In this document: piece by piece, positions 43,978 through 53,295 of the stretch
Numbering within the stretch: position 1 is the first letter of the stretch
Layout of the letters: each line of letters begins with the position of its first letter
NCBI GenBank assembly: GCA_025363475.1
Contig: JANYDS010000029.1
Location: 1 to 64,000, forward strand
From: Terriglobia bacterium
GTDB lineage: Bacteria > Acidobacteriota > Terriglobia > Bryobacterales > Bryobacteraceae
Direction of reading: 5' to 3'
Length of the DNA: 64,000 nt
The notes under the pieces: generated by a model
The model's database searches: none
What the model was told of the DNA's origin: nothing
The model's input: the letters and a program-made list of their open reading frames with translations, nothing else
Program-made: the position numbers and the translations under genes

Positions 43978-45030
43978 GTGAGTTTCCCGCGAAAAATCGC
44001 GATCGGCAAAATTGTGATCGAACCCGCCACTGTTCTCGCGCCCATGGCGGGCGTGACCGATACGGTGTTCCGGAGGTTCATCCGGAACCTGGGCGGGTGC
44101 GGTTTGATCATGACCGAATTCACGAGTTCGCATGGTGTGAGCGCGGCGGTGCGGGCGAAGAAGCCGACGCGCACTATCGAACGTTACCTCGCGTTTGAGC
44201 CGGAAGAGCATCCGATTTCGGCACAGCTGTTCGGGTCAGACCCGGAGGTCATGGCAAATGCCGCGCGCGTTTGTCAGGATCTGGGCTTCGATATCCTCGA
44301 CATCAACTTCGGCTGTCCCGTGAACAAGGTTGTGAAATGCAACGGCGGGTCGGGAATGCTCCGCGACTTGCCGCTGGTTGAAACGGTACTGAAGACCGTG
44401 CGCAAGGCCATCACGATTCCCTTTACCTGCAAGTTCCGCGCGGGCTGGAGCGATGAAGAATTGGTGATGGTTGAGATGGCCCGGATTGCAGAGGATTGCG
44501 GGCTGCAGGCTATTGCGCTGCATCCGCGCACACGTGAGCAGGGTTACTCGGGGAAAGCGGACTGGACCCGGATTGCTGCCGTCAAGGATGCGGTTAAAAT
44601 CCCGGTCATCGGTAACGGAGATATCATCACGCCGGAGGATGCTGTGCGAATGGTTGAAGAGACAGGCTGCGACGCCGTAATGGTGGGCCGCACGGCTTCT
44701 TCAAACCCATGGATTTTCCACCAGATCGAACAATACCTCGCGACGGGGCGGTACGATCAGCCCACCCATCAGGACCGCTATAAAATGATGGGGACCTACT
44801 ACGACATGCTGCTGACGAACGGGCAGGATGATTCTGTAGGCAAGATGAAACAGTTCGCCACCTACTTCACGCACGGGGTTAAGGGCGGCTCGCATTTGCG
44901 AACTTCAATCTACCAGGCCAAAGAAGCGGCTCAGATTCGCGGGATGGTGGATGAGTTTTTCTGCGGCCCGCAATCACCCGGTGACGGGCTTGCGGGCGAT
45001 CAGGAACGTCCGGATCTCGTTCTCGCCTGA
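43978..45030 (+). CDS. dus: tRNA-dihydrouridine synthase (DusB-type)
   Basis: Flavin enzyme of 350 residues that reduces uridines in tRNA D-loops. Family signs are VLAPMAGVTDTVFRR, the catalytic-Cys motif DINFGCPVNKVVKCNGGSGM near residue 105, ALHPRTREQGYSGKADW and VIGNGDIITPEDA with AVMVGRTASSNPWIF. The GTG at 43978 gives the normal N-terminus. The last 57 bases overlap the convergent methyltransferase gene, and the final residues DQERPDLVLA are not conserved-looking. Confidence 0.93.
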   Translation: MSFPRKIAIGKIVIEPATVLAPMAGVTDTVFRRFIRNLGGCGLIMTEFTSSHGVSAAVRAKKPTRTIERYLAFEPEEHPISAQLFGSDPEVMANAARVCQDLGFDILDINFGCPVNKVVKCNGGSGMLRDLPLVETVLKTVRKAITIPFTCKFRAGWSDEELVMVEMARIAEDCGLQAIALHPRTREQGYSGKADWTRIAAVKDAVKIPVIGNGDIITPEDAVRMVEETGCDAVMVGRTASSNPWIFHQIEQYLATGRYDQPTHQDRYKMMGTYYDMLLTNGQDDSVGKMKQFATYFTHGVKGGSHLRTSIYQAKEAAQIRGMVDEFFCGPQSPGDGLAGDQERPDLVLA

Positions 45031-45411
45031 CGCCAGTTCAGTCCAGCCGGTAAAGTGTTCCCGATACAGCGAGAGCGACGTGGCGAAGCGCCCCGTTGTT
45101 CTTCCGGCTACGGCAACGATGCCTCCGGGGAGAACTCCGCGAGCGATTTCCGGCATCAGGTCCGATTGCCAGTAGAGCCAGCAGATGATCAGATCCCACG
45201 CGGCTGGCTGGACCGTAAAAACGTGCGCTTCGAGATCTGCAATCACAATGGTGACAGCGGCGTCAGGCGTGGCCGCCTGATCAACAGCCATCACATCCCA
45301 GCCGTGCTGACTTAGCCAAAAAGCATGACGTCCGCGACCGCAGGCCAGATCCAGCGCTCTGCCTGCGCGGATTTCTGCGAGGGCAGCTACCAGTTCGGGT
45401 GCCGGATTCAT
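44974..45411 (-). CDS. Small class I SAM-dependent methyltransferase (TehB-like)
   Basis: A 145-residue methyltransferase core. Motif I is ALDLACGRGRHAFWLS near residue 20, followed by DVMAVDQA and ADLEAHVF; LPGGIVAVAGRT lies near the end of the fold. It resembles the TehB/thiopurine type group, but the substrate is unknown. It starts within the stop of the MscS gene (ATGA), so the two are translationally coupled. Its last 57 bases run into dus on the opposite strand. Confidence 0.8.
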   Translation of the reverse strand: MNPAPELVAALAEIRAGRALDLACGRGRHAFWLSQHGWDVMAVDQAATPDAAVTIVIADLEAHVFTVQPAAWDLIICWLYWQSDLMPEIARGVLPGGIVAVAGRTTGRFATSLSLYREHFTGWTELASGENEIRTFLIARKPVTG

Positions 45412-46487
45412 GTTTTGGCGTCGGGTTTCGGTTCGCTTTGCGCGGTGTCGAGAACCACCGTTCGCGCGGTGTATGCCAGCACAATATTCTCCCGCCGCAG
45501 GCGCTTGAAAATTCGTTTTCGCAATTCACTTTGAGCCAGATACTGATCTGCAAATTCGGAGACGCTAACGCTCACCTGAAAGCCGAGGCCGGTATCGCCG
45601 GGGCCGGGGATAAAACGAACAAAAGGCGCTGGCTCCGCAACCAGACTGCTGACCTCGCCGGCGGAGGTGAGCACTTCATCCAGCAGAACGGCTTCCACGC
45701 GGTCGATGTCTGAGTCATATGCCACCGTGAACGTTACTTGAAGCACCATCCGCCGTTCCGGCAGAAAATAGTTGGTGAACGTGGCCTGACCCAGTTTGTT
45801 ATTAGGGATCACCACCAGATTGTTGCTGTTGCCGCGCATGGTGGTGCAGCGCCAGTTGATATCAGTGACGTAGCCCTCTTCGCCGGAGTTGAGTTTGATG
45901 TAATCGCCGATGCGGATGAGGCCGGAAATGGAAACGTAAAAGCCTGCAAAGAGATTGGAAAGAGTATCCTGCAGCGCCAGCGCGACGGCCAGACCACCCA
46001 CACCCAGGGTTGCAAGGATGGGCGTCAGGTTGATGCTGAAAACCACTCTGAGCATCCAGACCGCGCCCAGAATCACCACAATCAGCTGCGCCAGTTTCTG
46101 CGTGAGACTTGTAACCGGCATCGCACTGCCGGTAACGCGCCCGCCGTAGAACCGCACCATATTACCCGCCAGGCGGCTCATCGCGATGGTCAGCGACAGA
46201 ATCCACAGCAGCGCCAGCGCAGAGGGTATGTAGTGCAGGTAGCGTGCCGGGATTTCCGAATTCTGCGTGGCGACGTGCAGCCCGAGGATGATTGACCAGA
46301 GAATGATGGGGCCGCGCAGGCTCTCTGTGATCAGGACGTCGAGGTGGTGTTCGGTCTGGGCCCAGCCGCGCACCACATGGAAGAGGACGCGCCGGAAAAT
46401 GAAGCCGCCCAGCACTGTCACACACAGCAACAGCAGCGGGACGACGAAGACGAAGGGGTCTCGGAGGAGTTCTCCGGCATGAACCAT
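45408..46487 (-). CDS. Mechanosensitive ion channel of the MscS family
   Basis: A 359-residue inner-membrane channel with about five hydrophobic helices (VPLLLLCVTVLGGFIFRR, GPIILWSIILGLHVAT and others). The pore-lining helix region reads LATLGVGGLAVALALQDTLSNLFAGF, shown here only by its core Gly/Ala pattern. The beta domain has YIKLNSGEEGYVTDINWRCT and VIPNNKLGQATFTNY, as in MscS. It should release solutes on osmotic downshock. It heads a two-gene operon with the small methyltransferase, which overlaps its stop. Confidence 0.92.
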   Translation of the reverse strand: MVHAGELLRDPFVFVVPLLLLCVTVLGGFIFRRVLFHVVRGWAQTEHHLDVLITESLRGPIILWSIILGLHVATQNSEIPARYLHYIPSALALLWILSLTIAMSRLAGNMVRFYGGRVTGSAMPVTSLTQKLAQLIVVILGAVWMLRVVFSINLTPILATLGVGGLAVALALQDTLSNLFAGFYVSISGLIRIGDYIKLNSGEEGYVTDINWRCTTMRGNSNNLVVIPNNKLGQATFTNYFLPERRMVLQVTFTVAYDSDIDRVEAVLLDEVLTSAGEVSSLVAEPAPFVRFIPGPGDTGLGFQVSVSVSEFADQYLAQSELRKRIFKRLRRENIVLAYTARTVVLDTAQSEPKPDAKT

Positions 46488-46519
46488 TAGTCGCTATTGT
46501 CCCTGATCCCCCTGCACAG

Positions 46520-48187
46520 ATGCAGGGTGCTGAGCGTCAAACTTGTTTGATCGCACGATTTCATGCGGTTTTGTGCGCGGCCGGGCTGGCGCTGACCTGC
46601 GCGGGAACGGCCGTACCGGAACAGGATTCCGCCAAAGAAGCAGCGATGGCGCTGGCCCGCCAGGCTAAGCGCGCGGACAAGGCGGGGAAGGGTTCCGAAG
46701 CCTACTTACTCTATTCTCAGGCTGCTGCACGACAGCCCAGAGACAAGAAATATCAGCTCTTGATGGAAGCGGCAAAGGGCAGGGCCGAACGCGAAGCACA
46801 AGCTGCAAACCACAAGGCCGATGCGAAGGAGCAGCAGGGCGCTCTCTACGAAAAGACAGGGCCACCGGTCTTCGACAGCATGACCGCTCGTGAAGCCGCC
46901 GCTGGACGACAGTTGCTGGAACCGCCCGCCCTGCGTGCAAAAGAGGGCCGTAATGACTTCGACATTACGGGGAGTGCCCGCACTTTGTTCGATGCCGTGG
47001 CGAAGCGTTTCGAGCTGGAGACTATTTATACTGAGGGCTTTCCAGACCCCGGACCGCCCGTACATTTCAAAGTCTCGGGAGTCGACTATCGCGAGGCCCT
47101 GCACGATCTGGAGGCGGCCACCGGGGCTCTGGTAGTTCCTGTGTCAACCCGCCTGTTTATGGTAGCGCAGGATACGCCATCCAACCGGAACGACCTGGAA
47201 CAGTCTATTTCCGTCTCGATCCCGGTGCCTCAAGCTGTGACTCAGCAGGAGTTGACTGAGATCGCCCAGGCCGTGCGGCAGGCAACCAATATTGAAAAAC
47301 TGGCATGGAGCACAGGGCGCGGCGAACTCACTTTGCGCGACCGTATTTCACGCGTTCTTCCGGCGCAGGCGCTTTTGCAGGAACTGCTGGGCTTTCGCGG
47401 AGAGGTGATGCTGGACGTGGAGTTCATCGAAATTTCGGACAGCGATGTGCGGAACTTCGGGTTCAAAGTGACGAACAGTTTTCAGGCGCTTTACCTGGGA
47501 CAGATTCTGCACAATGCCATTACCGCTCCCGCGGGAGTCGCGAACCTGTTGACGCTGGGTGGGGGTAAAACGCTGATCGGGTTGGGGGTGGCTCAGGTAC
47601 AGGCGATATTGACTCAGACCAGTTCAACGTCACGGACTCTGTTTCGCGCGCAGATCCGCACGACAGACGGTCAGCCCGGTACATTCCACGCGGGCGAAAA
47701 ATATCCCATCGTGACCGCCGGTTTCTACGGTGCGGCAGCAGGTGCCCAGGGGCAGACATTCGCGCCGCCCCCGTCGATCACCTATGAAGAGCTGGGTGTG
47801 TCCGTAAAAGTGACACCACGCATCCATGATCAGGGCGAGATTACGCTGGCGGTGGATACTACCTTTGAATTACTGTCCGGTACGGCTGTGAACGGAATAC
47901 CTGTCATCGGGAGGCGGCAGCTTGTCACACAGGCTCGTCTGCGTGACGGCGAGGCGGCTATCGTGGCTGGCCTGATTGGCAAGACCGACGCGAAATCGGT
48001 GGCCGGATTTTGGGGTCTGGCGCAGATTCCGCTGCTGGGCAACCTGTTCAAACAAACGTCGCTCGATAAGGAAGATTCCAGCGTGCTGGTTGTAATCACG
48101 CCGCACGTTCTCTCATTGCCGCGCGACCAGGCCTCGGTGCGCAGCTTGCGAACTGGTTCAGATACCCGACCCTACAATCCGCTGTAA
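46520..48187 (+). CDS. Secretin-domain protein (type II/III secretion or PilQ-like)
   Basis: A 555-residue exported protein. A hydrophobic stretch (FHAVLCAAGLALTCAGTA) acts as signal sequence. A helical repeat-like region with many Ala/Lys/Arg follows to about residue 125, then a STN/N0-like domain (TLFDAVAKRFELE, then FKVSGVDYREALHDL). A secretin barrel spans about 290-540 (VMLDVEFIEISDSDVRNFG, YEELGVSVKVTPRIH, FWGLAQIPLLGNLFK). It probably forms an outer-membrane pore, but no other secretion or pilus gene is nearby. It lies between MscS (divergent) and the VWFA gene (convergent). Confidence 0.85.
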   Translation: MQGAERQTCLIARFHAVLCAAGLALTCAGTAVPEQDSAKEAAMALARQAKRADKAGKGSEAYLLYSQAAARQPRDKKYQLLMEAAKGRAEREAQAANHKADAKEQQGALYEKTGPPVFDSMTAREAAAGRQLLEPPALRAKEGRNDFDITGSARTLFDAVAKRFELETIYTEGFPDPGPPVHFKVSGVDYREALHDLEAATGALVVPVSTRLFMVAQDTPSNRNDLEQSISVSIPVPQAVTQQELTEIAQAVRQATNIEKLAWSTGRGELTLRDRISRVLPAQALLQELLGFRGEVMLDVEFIEISDSDVRNFGFKVTNSFQALYLGQILHNAITAPAGVANLLTLGGGKTLIGLGVAQVQAILTQTSSTSRTLFRAQIRTTDGQPGTFHAGEKYPIVTAGFYGAAAGAQGQTFAPPPSITYEELGVSVKVTPRIHDQGEITLAVDTTFELLSGTAVNGIPVIGRRQLVTQARLRDGEAAIVAGLIGKTDAKSVAGFWGLAQIPLLGNLFKQTSLDKEDSSVLVVITPHVLSLPRDQASVRSLRTGSDTRPYNPL

Positions 48188-48195
48188 CGAAAATT

Positions 48196-49161
48196 TCAGA
48201 ATTTGGGCGCGTAGTAGCCCTTGCGGGCCCGGATCACCAGATCTTTACGTCCCTTCGCGCGAACGGTAACAGGGTGATAAAGACCGTCAGCCTTCAACGG
48301 CTCGGGCCGGTAAAACACCGTGTACTGATGGCGGAGTTCATTGGCGATGTTTTCAAAATTCTGGTCGAGGTCCGAAATCTTAAAGGGGAAGAAAGCCTGC
48401 CCGCCGGTTTCTTCTGTCAGGTACCGCAGAACCTTGTCGCCATCGCTGTCCTCACGTTTTATGTTGGTGGAGATAGCGTAGATGACCACGTCGGCCTTCT
48501 GTGCCATTTCGAGTGCCTGGTCGCGGGTGAGGCGGCTTTCAGTATCGTCACCATCGCTGATGATAATCATGGCGCGGCGGAATTTATCGTGAGGCTGATC
48601 CATCATCAGCTTCTCTTTGGCTGCGAAATAAATGGCGTCGTAAAGGGCAGTGCCGCCGCCGGGCCGCATCCGTTTGATCCCTGCCTCCAAAACACGCGGG
48701 TCATCTGAAAGGTCAGACACCATTTCGGTCACATTGTCGAAACTCACGAGCATCAGTTTGTCGGCGTGCGGCCGGACGACACTTTGTACGAACCGCACCG
48801 CCGCTTCCTGTTCAAAGCGGAACTGGTCCCGGATACTGTTGCTGGTATCGATTAGCAGCGCGAGGCGCAGGGGCAGGTCGGATTCCGAAGCAAACTGCTG
48901 AACGGTTTGCAGCTTCTTGTTTTCGATGACCTCGAATTCATCTTTCGTGAGGTCAGTCACGAAGCGGCCTTTCTTGTCCGTCACGGTGAAGAGGATATTG
49001 ACGCGGGTGACGTCGAGCCTGATCGGTGTCTGGTCGTCTGAATCAGAGGGCGCGGTCTGGCCTGCCGGTAGCGCTGGCCGGGCCGGTGCTGGAGCCTGCG
49101 CCACGCCGGACGTTGTGAAGAGAGCCGTGGCGCAAAGGGCGGCGAGGCAGAGCAGTTTCAT
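48196..49161 (-). CDS. VWFA-domain protein of the acidobacterial type
   Basis: A 321-residue secreted protein with signal peptide (LLCLAALCATALFTTSGVAQ) and a von Willebrand A fold. The metal site Asp-x-Ser-x-Ser is LLIDTSNSIRDQ near residue 110; the second Asp is in ISDGDDTESRLT near 208. Before the fold, VNILFTVTDKKGRFVTDLTK and DEFEVIENKKLQ match the VWFA-related domain common in Acidobacteria. The C-terminal part has VTVRAKGRKDLVIRARKGYY. The ligand is unknown; it probably acts in the periplasm or at the surface. Confidence 0.9.
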   Translation of the reverse strand: MKLLCLAALCATALFTTSGVAQAPAPARPALPAGQTAPSDSDDQTPIRLDVTRVNILFTVTDKKGRFVTDLTKDEFEVIENKKLQTVQQFASESDLPLRLALLIDTSNSIRDQFRFEQEAAVRFVQSVVRPHADKLMLVSFDNVTEMVSDLSDDPRVLEAGIKRMRPGGGTALYDAIYFAAKEKLMMDQPHDKFRRAMIIISDGDDTESRLTRDQALEMAQKADVVIYAISTNIKREDSDGDKVLRYLTEETGGQAFFPFKISDLDQNFENIANELRHQYTVFYRPEPLKADGLYHPVTVRAKGRKDLVIRARKGYYAPKF

Positions 49162-49172
49162 ATGGGTCTATT

Positions 49173-50090
49173 CTATCGTTGCGGCGAGACGCTGGCTGGG
49201 GGAATCAGAGTGCTCTTCCAGGCTTCCAGCTCAGGCGGCAGCGCACACTCAACCACGACGTCCTGAGCTGTGGCGGGGCTGCGAAAGGTGAGTTGATGGG
49301 CGTGGAGGAAGAATCGGTCCCACGCTGCAGGCTTCGCGCCATAGAGCCAGTCACCGGCAACAGGATGCCTGATTGCTGCCATGTGGGCACGGATCTGATG
49401 TGTCCGGCCAGTACCGATATGAATGCGAAGCAGGGTGAAACCGGTGAAGCCTTCAATCGTCTTCCAGTCTGTGAGTGCCGTGCGCCCCGTGGTTTGGCGA
49501 GCCGTCATACGTGCGCGGTTGTGCGGGTCACGCGTGATGGGCTTTTCAATCCTGCCTTCTCCCTGCAAGCTGCCTTCCACCAGAGCCATGTAGATCTTCT
49601 TCACTGTTCGTGAAGAGAACTGGAGAGCCAGATTCTTGTGCGCCTGATCTGTTTTTGCCACCAGCAGGATGCCGCTGGTGTAACGGTCCAGCCGGTGTAC
49701 AATTCCCGGACGGAGATCGCCACCCACGGAAGACAGGGTTTGAAAGCGGTGGAGCAAAGCGTTGACCACAGTTCCGCTGTGAACTCCGGCGCCCGCGTGG
49801 ACAACCATCCCCGCAGGTTTGTTGATGGCGACTACGCTCGAATCTTCATACAGCACGGCCAGCGGAATGTCTTCCGCTTCGGCGTGCAGGGGGGCCAGAT
49901 CTTGCGGTTCCACGGAAACCTGCTCCGTCCCGCGGATCACATAAGAAGACTTGGCCGGGCTGCCGTTCACCAGAACGCAACCGTCTCGCACCCAGCTCTG
50001 AAGCCGTGATCGGCTGTAATCCGGAAGCTTTTCGTGCAGGAATGCGTCGAGCCGTTTGCCTGCGGCGCTGCTCGCGGCGCTGAGTTCCAT
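49173..50090 (-). CDS. RluA/RluD-family pseudouridine synthase
   Basis: A 305-residue rRNA pseudouridine synthase. An N-terminal S4 domain (KRLDAFLHEKLPDYSRSRLQ, VRDGCVLVNG) precedes the catalytic domain with HRLDRYTSGILLVAKT, the signature holding the catalytic Asp. HIGTGRTHQIRAHMAAIRHP is the second family motif. RluD modifies helix 69 of 23S rRNA; the exact site here is not certain. The frame is open to 50171, but the S4 domain fits the ATG at 50090, two bases after the stop of the zinc-ribbon gene. Confidence 0.92.
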   Translation of the reverse strand: MELSAASSAAGKRLDAFLHEKLPDYSRSRLQSWVRDGCVLVNGSPAKSSYVIRGTEQVSVEPQDLAPLHAEAEDIPLAVLYEDSSVVAINKPAGMVVHAGAGVHSGTVVNALLHRFQTLSSVGGDLRPGIVHRLDRYTSGILLVAKTDQAHKNLALQFSSRTVKKIYMALVEGSLQGEGRIEKPITRDPHNRARMTARQTTGRTALTDWKTIEGFTGFTLLRIHIGTGRTHQIRAHMAAIRHPVAGDWLYGAKPAAWDRFFLHAHQLTFRSPATAQDVVVECALPPELEAWKSTLIPPASVSPQR

Positions 50091-50092
50091 CG

Positions 50093-50470
50093 TCAGGCGC
50101 TGGCGCGTTTCGTGCGGCGTGCTTTCCAGTCCGGGTGGAGCGGGTGAAAGTCGCCGAACTGAATGCGGCAAAAGGTACAGTAGTAGAGGGGAAAACCGAT
50201 CAGTCGCAACACGAAGCGCAGAGGGTTGAGGCTCATCGGGTCAATTTTGTCAGGGCGCCTGAGTCTGGTCAGCTCAAAGTTGTGACAGGTGGGGCAGTAG
50301 GCAAACCACTGGAAAACGGCAAACACCGCCCGGTAGTAGTAACGGTTCAGGCCGCAATTTTCGCAGTGAAATGCCGAACTGCAAAAGATGCGGCGGAACA
50401 GACCGCGGCTTTTGCGCGTGTATAGCCTGCCGCAGCGGATGCAGCCCGTATTGATTCGTCGGAAAAACAA
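50093..50470 (-). CDS. Small protein with multiple CxxC zinc-ribbon motifs
   Basis: A 125-residue protein of unknown function. Four Cys-x2-Cys pairs occur in order: CIRC (10-13), CENC, CPTC and CTFC, which suggests two zinc ribbons. Two weakly hydrophobic stretches (RYYYRAVFAVFQWFAY and LRFVLRLIGFPLYYC) contain aromatic residues between the pairs, so membrane association is possible. The basic C-terminus ends RRTKRASA. The stop is two bases before the start of the pseudouridine synthase gene. I do not recognise the family. Confidence 0.7.
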   Translation of the reverse strand: MFFRRINTGCIRCGRLYTRKSRGLFRRIFCSSAFHCENCGLNRYYYRAVFAVFQWFAYCPTCHNFELTRLRRPDKIDPMSLNPLRFVLRLIGFPLYYCTFCRIQFGDFHPLHPDWKARRTKRASA

Positions 50471-50518
50471 GGGGTCTTGTATTTGTGACTCAGCGGAAAC
50501 ACACAGCGTAACATCTTT

Positions 50519-50558
50519 ATGTTACAGGAAATCAAGGTATGTTACAGGAAATCACGGT
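50519..50558. repeat. 20-bp tandem duplication at the uvrA start
   Basis: Two adjacent 20-base units differ at one position (AAGGT versus ACGGT at their ends), and each begins with the ATG of uvrA. The first ATG is out of frame by two bases. The AGGA of the first unit lies nine bases before the second ATG and can act as its ribosome-binding site. Confidence 0.9.
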
Positions 50559-53295
50559 CTCGGGCGCTCGTCAGCACAATTTGAAAAATATCAGTGTGCG
50601 GATTCCCCGAAATTCGCTCACGGTAATCACCGGTCTGAGCGGGTCAGGCAAGTCGTCGCTGGCATTTGACACGATCTATGCCGAGGGCCAGCGCAGGTAC
50701 GTGGAGACCCTGTCAACATTCGCGCGACAGTTCCTTGACCAGATGGAACGCCCGGATGTGGACTCCATTGACGGCCTGAGTCCTTCCATCTCAATCGATC
50801 AGAAAACCACAGGGCGAAGCCCGCGCAGTACCGTCGGTACTATCACGGAAATCTACGACTATCTGCGCCTGCTGTACTCTTCGATCGGTATTCCCCACTG
50901 CCCCGTTTGCGGGAGCGAAATTTCCCGGCAGACCACTGAACAGATCCTCAAGCACGTCCTTTCCCTGCGGCCGGATGAGCGCATTCTGGTTCTTGCCCCT
51001 ATAGTTCGCGGGCGTAAAGGTGAATTTCGCAAAGAACTGGAAAAGCTGGCGCGGCAGGGCTTTGTAAAGGCGCGGATCGATGGCGTTATCCGTTCCCTTG
51101 AAGACACGATTACTCTGGATAAACGGCGCAACCATTCGATTGAAGTGATTGTAGACCGTTTATTAGTCAAACCAGGGATTGAGAAGCGTCTGGAAGCATC
51201 CATCGAAACGTCAACCAAACTGGCTGACGGGCTGGTGCTGATCGCAGTGGTGGATGGTGAAGAACGGCTTTACTCGCGCAAACTCGCCTGCGTGGAATGC
51301 GGCCATAGCGTCCCGGAACTGGAGCCGCGGTCATTCTCTTTCAACAGCCCGTATGGGGCCTGTGAGGCGTGCGCGGGTATTGGCAGCACGTGGGCAATTG
51401 ACCCTGACAAGATCATCACTGACACGTCTAAACCTTTGCTGGAGGGCGCACTGGGGCCGGGAGCAGGGTCAGCGCTCGTAGAGAACAAGATTCAGACGGC
51501 GGCAAAGGCGCTCAAGATCAAACTGAAGACGCCCTGGGAAAAGCTGACACTCGCGACGCGGAACGTTCTGCTCCACGGTGGTACGGGATTTGACGGACTG
51601 GTCCAGATCCTCAGCGGGATTTATGAGAATGCCTCGGATCACTACCAAGAGTGGCTGAGCGACTACATGTCACCGGCACCGTGTCCTTCGTGCGCGGGTA
51701 AACGGTTGCGCTCGTCGAGTCTGGCAGTTCGGGTTAAGAATATTTCCATTGCTGAATTTACCGGGATGCCGATTTCCCGGGCCCTGATTACGGCGCGTTC
51801 GTGGCAACTGGGTGACAGGGAAGCGCAGATAGCGGGCCGGGTGGTGGATGAAATCCGGCGGCGCCTCGAATTTCTGGAGTCCGTGGGGCTGCACTATCTG
51901 GGGCTGGACCGGCCAGCGTCAACACTGTCGGGCGGCGAGGCTCAGCGCATTCGGCTGGCGACACAGATTGGCTCCAAACTGCGCGGCGTGCTTTATGTGC
52001 TGGATGAACCTTCCATCGGGCTGCATCCGCGAGACAATGACCGGCTGCTCGATACGCTCACGTCACTGCGCGACATGGGGAATACGGTGCTGGTGGTTGA
52101 GCACGATGCGGAAACCATTGAACGTGCGGATTATGTGATCGATCTCGGGCCGGGCGCAGGCAGGCTGGGCGGTGCGCTGGTTGCGTGCGGCACTCCCGCA
52201 GAGATCCGTGCGAATCCGGAATCGCTGACGGGGCGGTACATGGCTGGCACGCTTCAGATTCCTGTTCCGAAAAAGCGCCGGGCCGGGAACGGGGACTGGA
52301 TTCGCATCAAGGGTGCCAGTGAACACAACCTGAAAAATATTGATGCGGAGTTTCCTTTGGGGCGTTTGATTGTCGTCACCGGCGTTTCGGGAAGCGGTAA
52401 ATCGACCCTGGTGAACGACATTCTTTATCGCTCGCTGGCGCGGGAAATTTACGGCTCGCATGAAGCACCTGGCGCGCATGGAGAGATCACAGGTATCGAC
52501 AAGATCGACAAAGTCATTCGAATCGATCAGTCGCCGATCGGGCGGACGCCGCGCTCCAATCCGGCCACTTACACCGGACTGTTCGCGCCGATTCGTGATT
52601 TCTATACTCTGTTGCCGGAATCACGCGAGCGCGGATATAAGCCCGGGCGTTTCAGTTTCAACGTGAAAGGCGGGCGCTGCGAGGCTTGTCAGGGCGACGG
52701 ACTGAAACGCATCGAAATGAACTTCCTGCCCGATGTATACGTAACGTGCGACGTGTGCCGGGGCAAGCGCTACAACCACGAAACGCTGCAGGTGAAGTAT
52801 AAAGACTGCTCTATCGCGGACTTGCTGGCGCTGACTGTTGAAGAAGCGCTACCGTTGCTCGAAACCAATCCGCAGATCCGCCCGAAGCTGCAGACGCTGC
52901 TGGATGTGGGTTTGGGCTATGTACACCTTGGTCAGTCTTCCACCACTCTTTCGGGAGGCGAGGCACAGCGCATCAAGCTTTCAAAAGAACTCAGCCGCCG
53001 CCAGACAGGCCGCACTTTCTATGTGCTGGATGAACCTACCACCGGGCTGCACTTTGAAGATGTCCGGAAACTGCTTGAGGTTCTGCAGCGGCTGGTAGAT
53101 CTGGGTAATACTGTGCTGGTGATTGAACACAACCTCGACGTGATCAAGAGCGCTGACTGGATCATTGATCTGGGGCCGGATGGTGGTGAAGATGGTGGCC
53201 GTATGGTGGCTGCGGGGACTCCGGAGCAGGTGATCAAATCCCGCAAGAGTTTCACAGCAGCGGCGCTGCGCAAGATGGCGGGGCACGGAAAGTGA
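50539..53295 (+). CDS. uvrA: UvrABC excinuclease subunit A
   Basis: A 918-residue damage-recognition ATPase of nucleotide excision repair. Two ABC domains are visible: Walker [21 protein letters not shown] near residue 32 and [15 protein letters not shown] near residue 613, each with a later signature ([31 protein letters not shown]). Zinc modules are [13 protein letters not shown] with CEACAGIG, and CEACQGDG with CDVCRGK. The start codon lies inside a 20-base tandem duplication, so the second ATG is the real start. It overlaps the next gene by four bases (GTGA). Confidence 0.96.
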   Translation: MLQEITVSGARQHNLKNISVRIPRNSLTVITGLSGSGKSSLAFDTIYAEGQRRYVETLSTFARQFLDQMERPDVDSIDGLSPSISIDQKTTGRSPRSTVGTITEIYDYLRLLYSSIGIPHCPVCGSEISRQTTEQILKHVLSLRPDERILVLAPIVRGRKGEFRKELEKLARQGFVKARIDGVIRSLEDTITLDKRRNHSIEVIVDRLLVKPGIEKRLEASIETSTKLADGLVLIAVVDGEERLYSRKLACVECGHSVPELEPRSFSFNSPYGACEACAGIGSTWAIDPDKIITDTSKPLLEGALGPGAGSALVENKIQTAAKALKIKLKTPWEKLTLATRNVLLHGGTGFDGLVQILSGIYENASDHYQEWLSDYMSPAPCPSCAGKRLRSSSLAVRVKNISIAEFTGMPISRALITARSWQLGDREAQIAGRVVDEIRRRLEFLESVGLHYLGLDRPASTLSGGEAQRIRLATQIGSKLRGVLYVLDEPSIGLHPRDNDRLLDTLTSLRDMGNTVLVVEHDAETIERADYVIDLGPGAGRLGGALVACGTPAEIRANPESLTGRYMAGTLQIPVPKKRRAGNGDWIRIKGASEHNLKNIDAEFPLGRLIVVTGVSGSGKSTLVNDILYRSLAREIYGSHEAPGAHGEITGIDKIDKVIRIDQSPIGRTPRSNPATYTGLFAPIRDFYTLLPESRERGYKPGRFSFNVKGGRCEACQGDGLKRIEMNFLPDVYVTCDVCRGKRYNHETLQVKYKDCSIADLLALTVEEALPLLETNPQIRPKLQTLLDVGLGYVHLGQSSTTLSGGEAQRIKLSKELSRRQTGRTFYVLDEPTTGLHFEDVRKLLEVLQRLVDLGNTVLVIEHNLDVIKSADWIIDLGPDGGEDGGRMVAAGTPEQVIKSRKSFTAAALRKMAGHGK

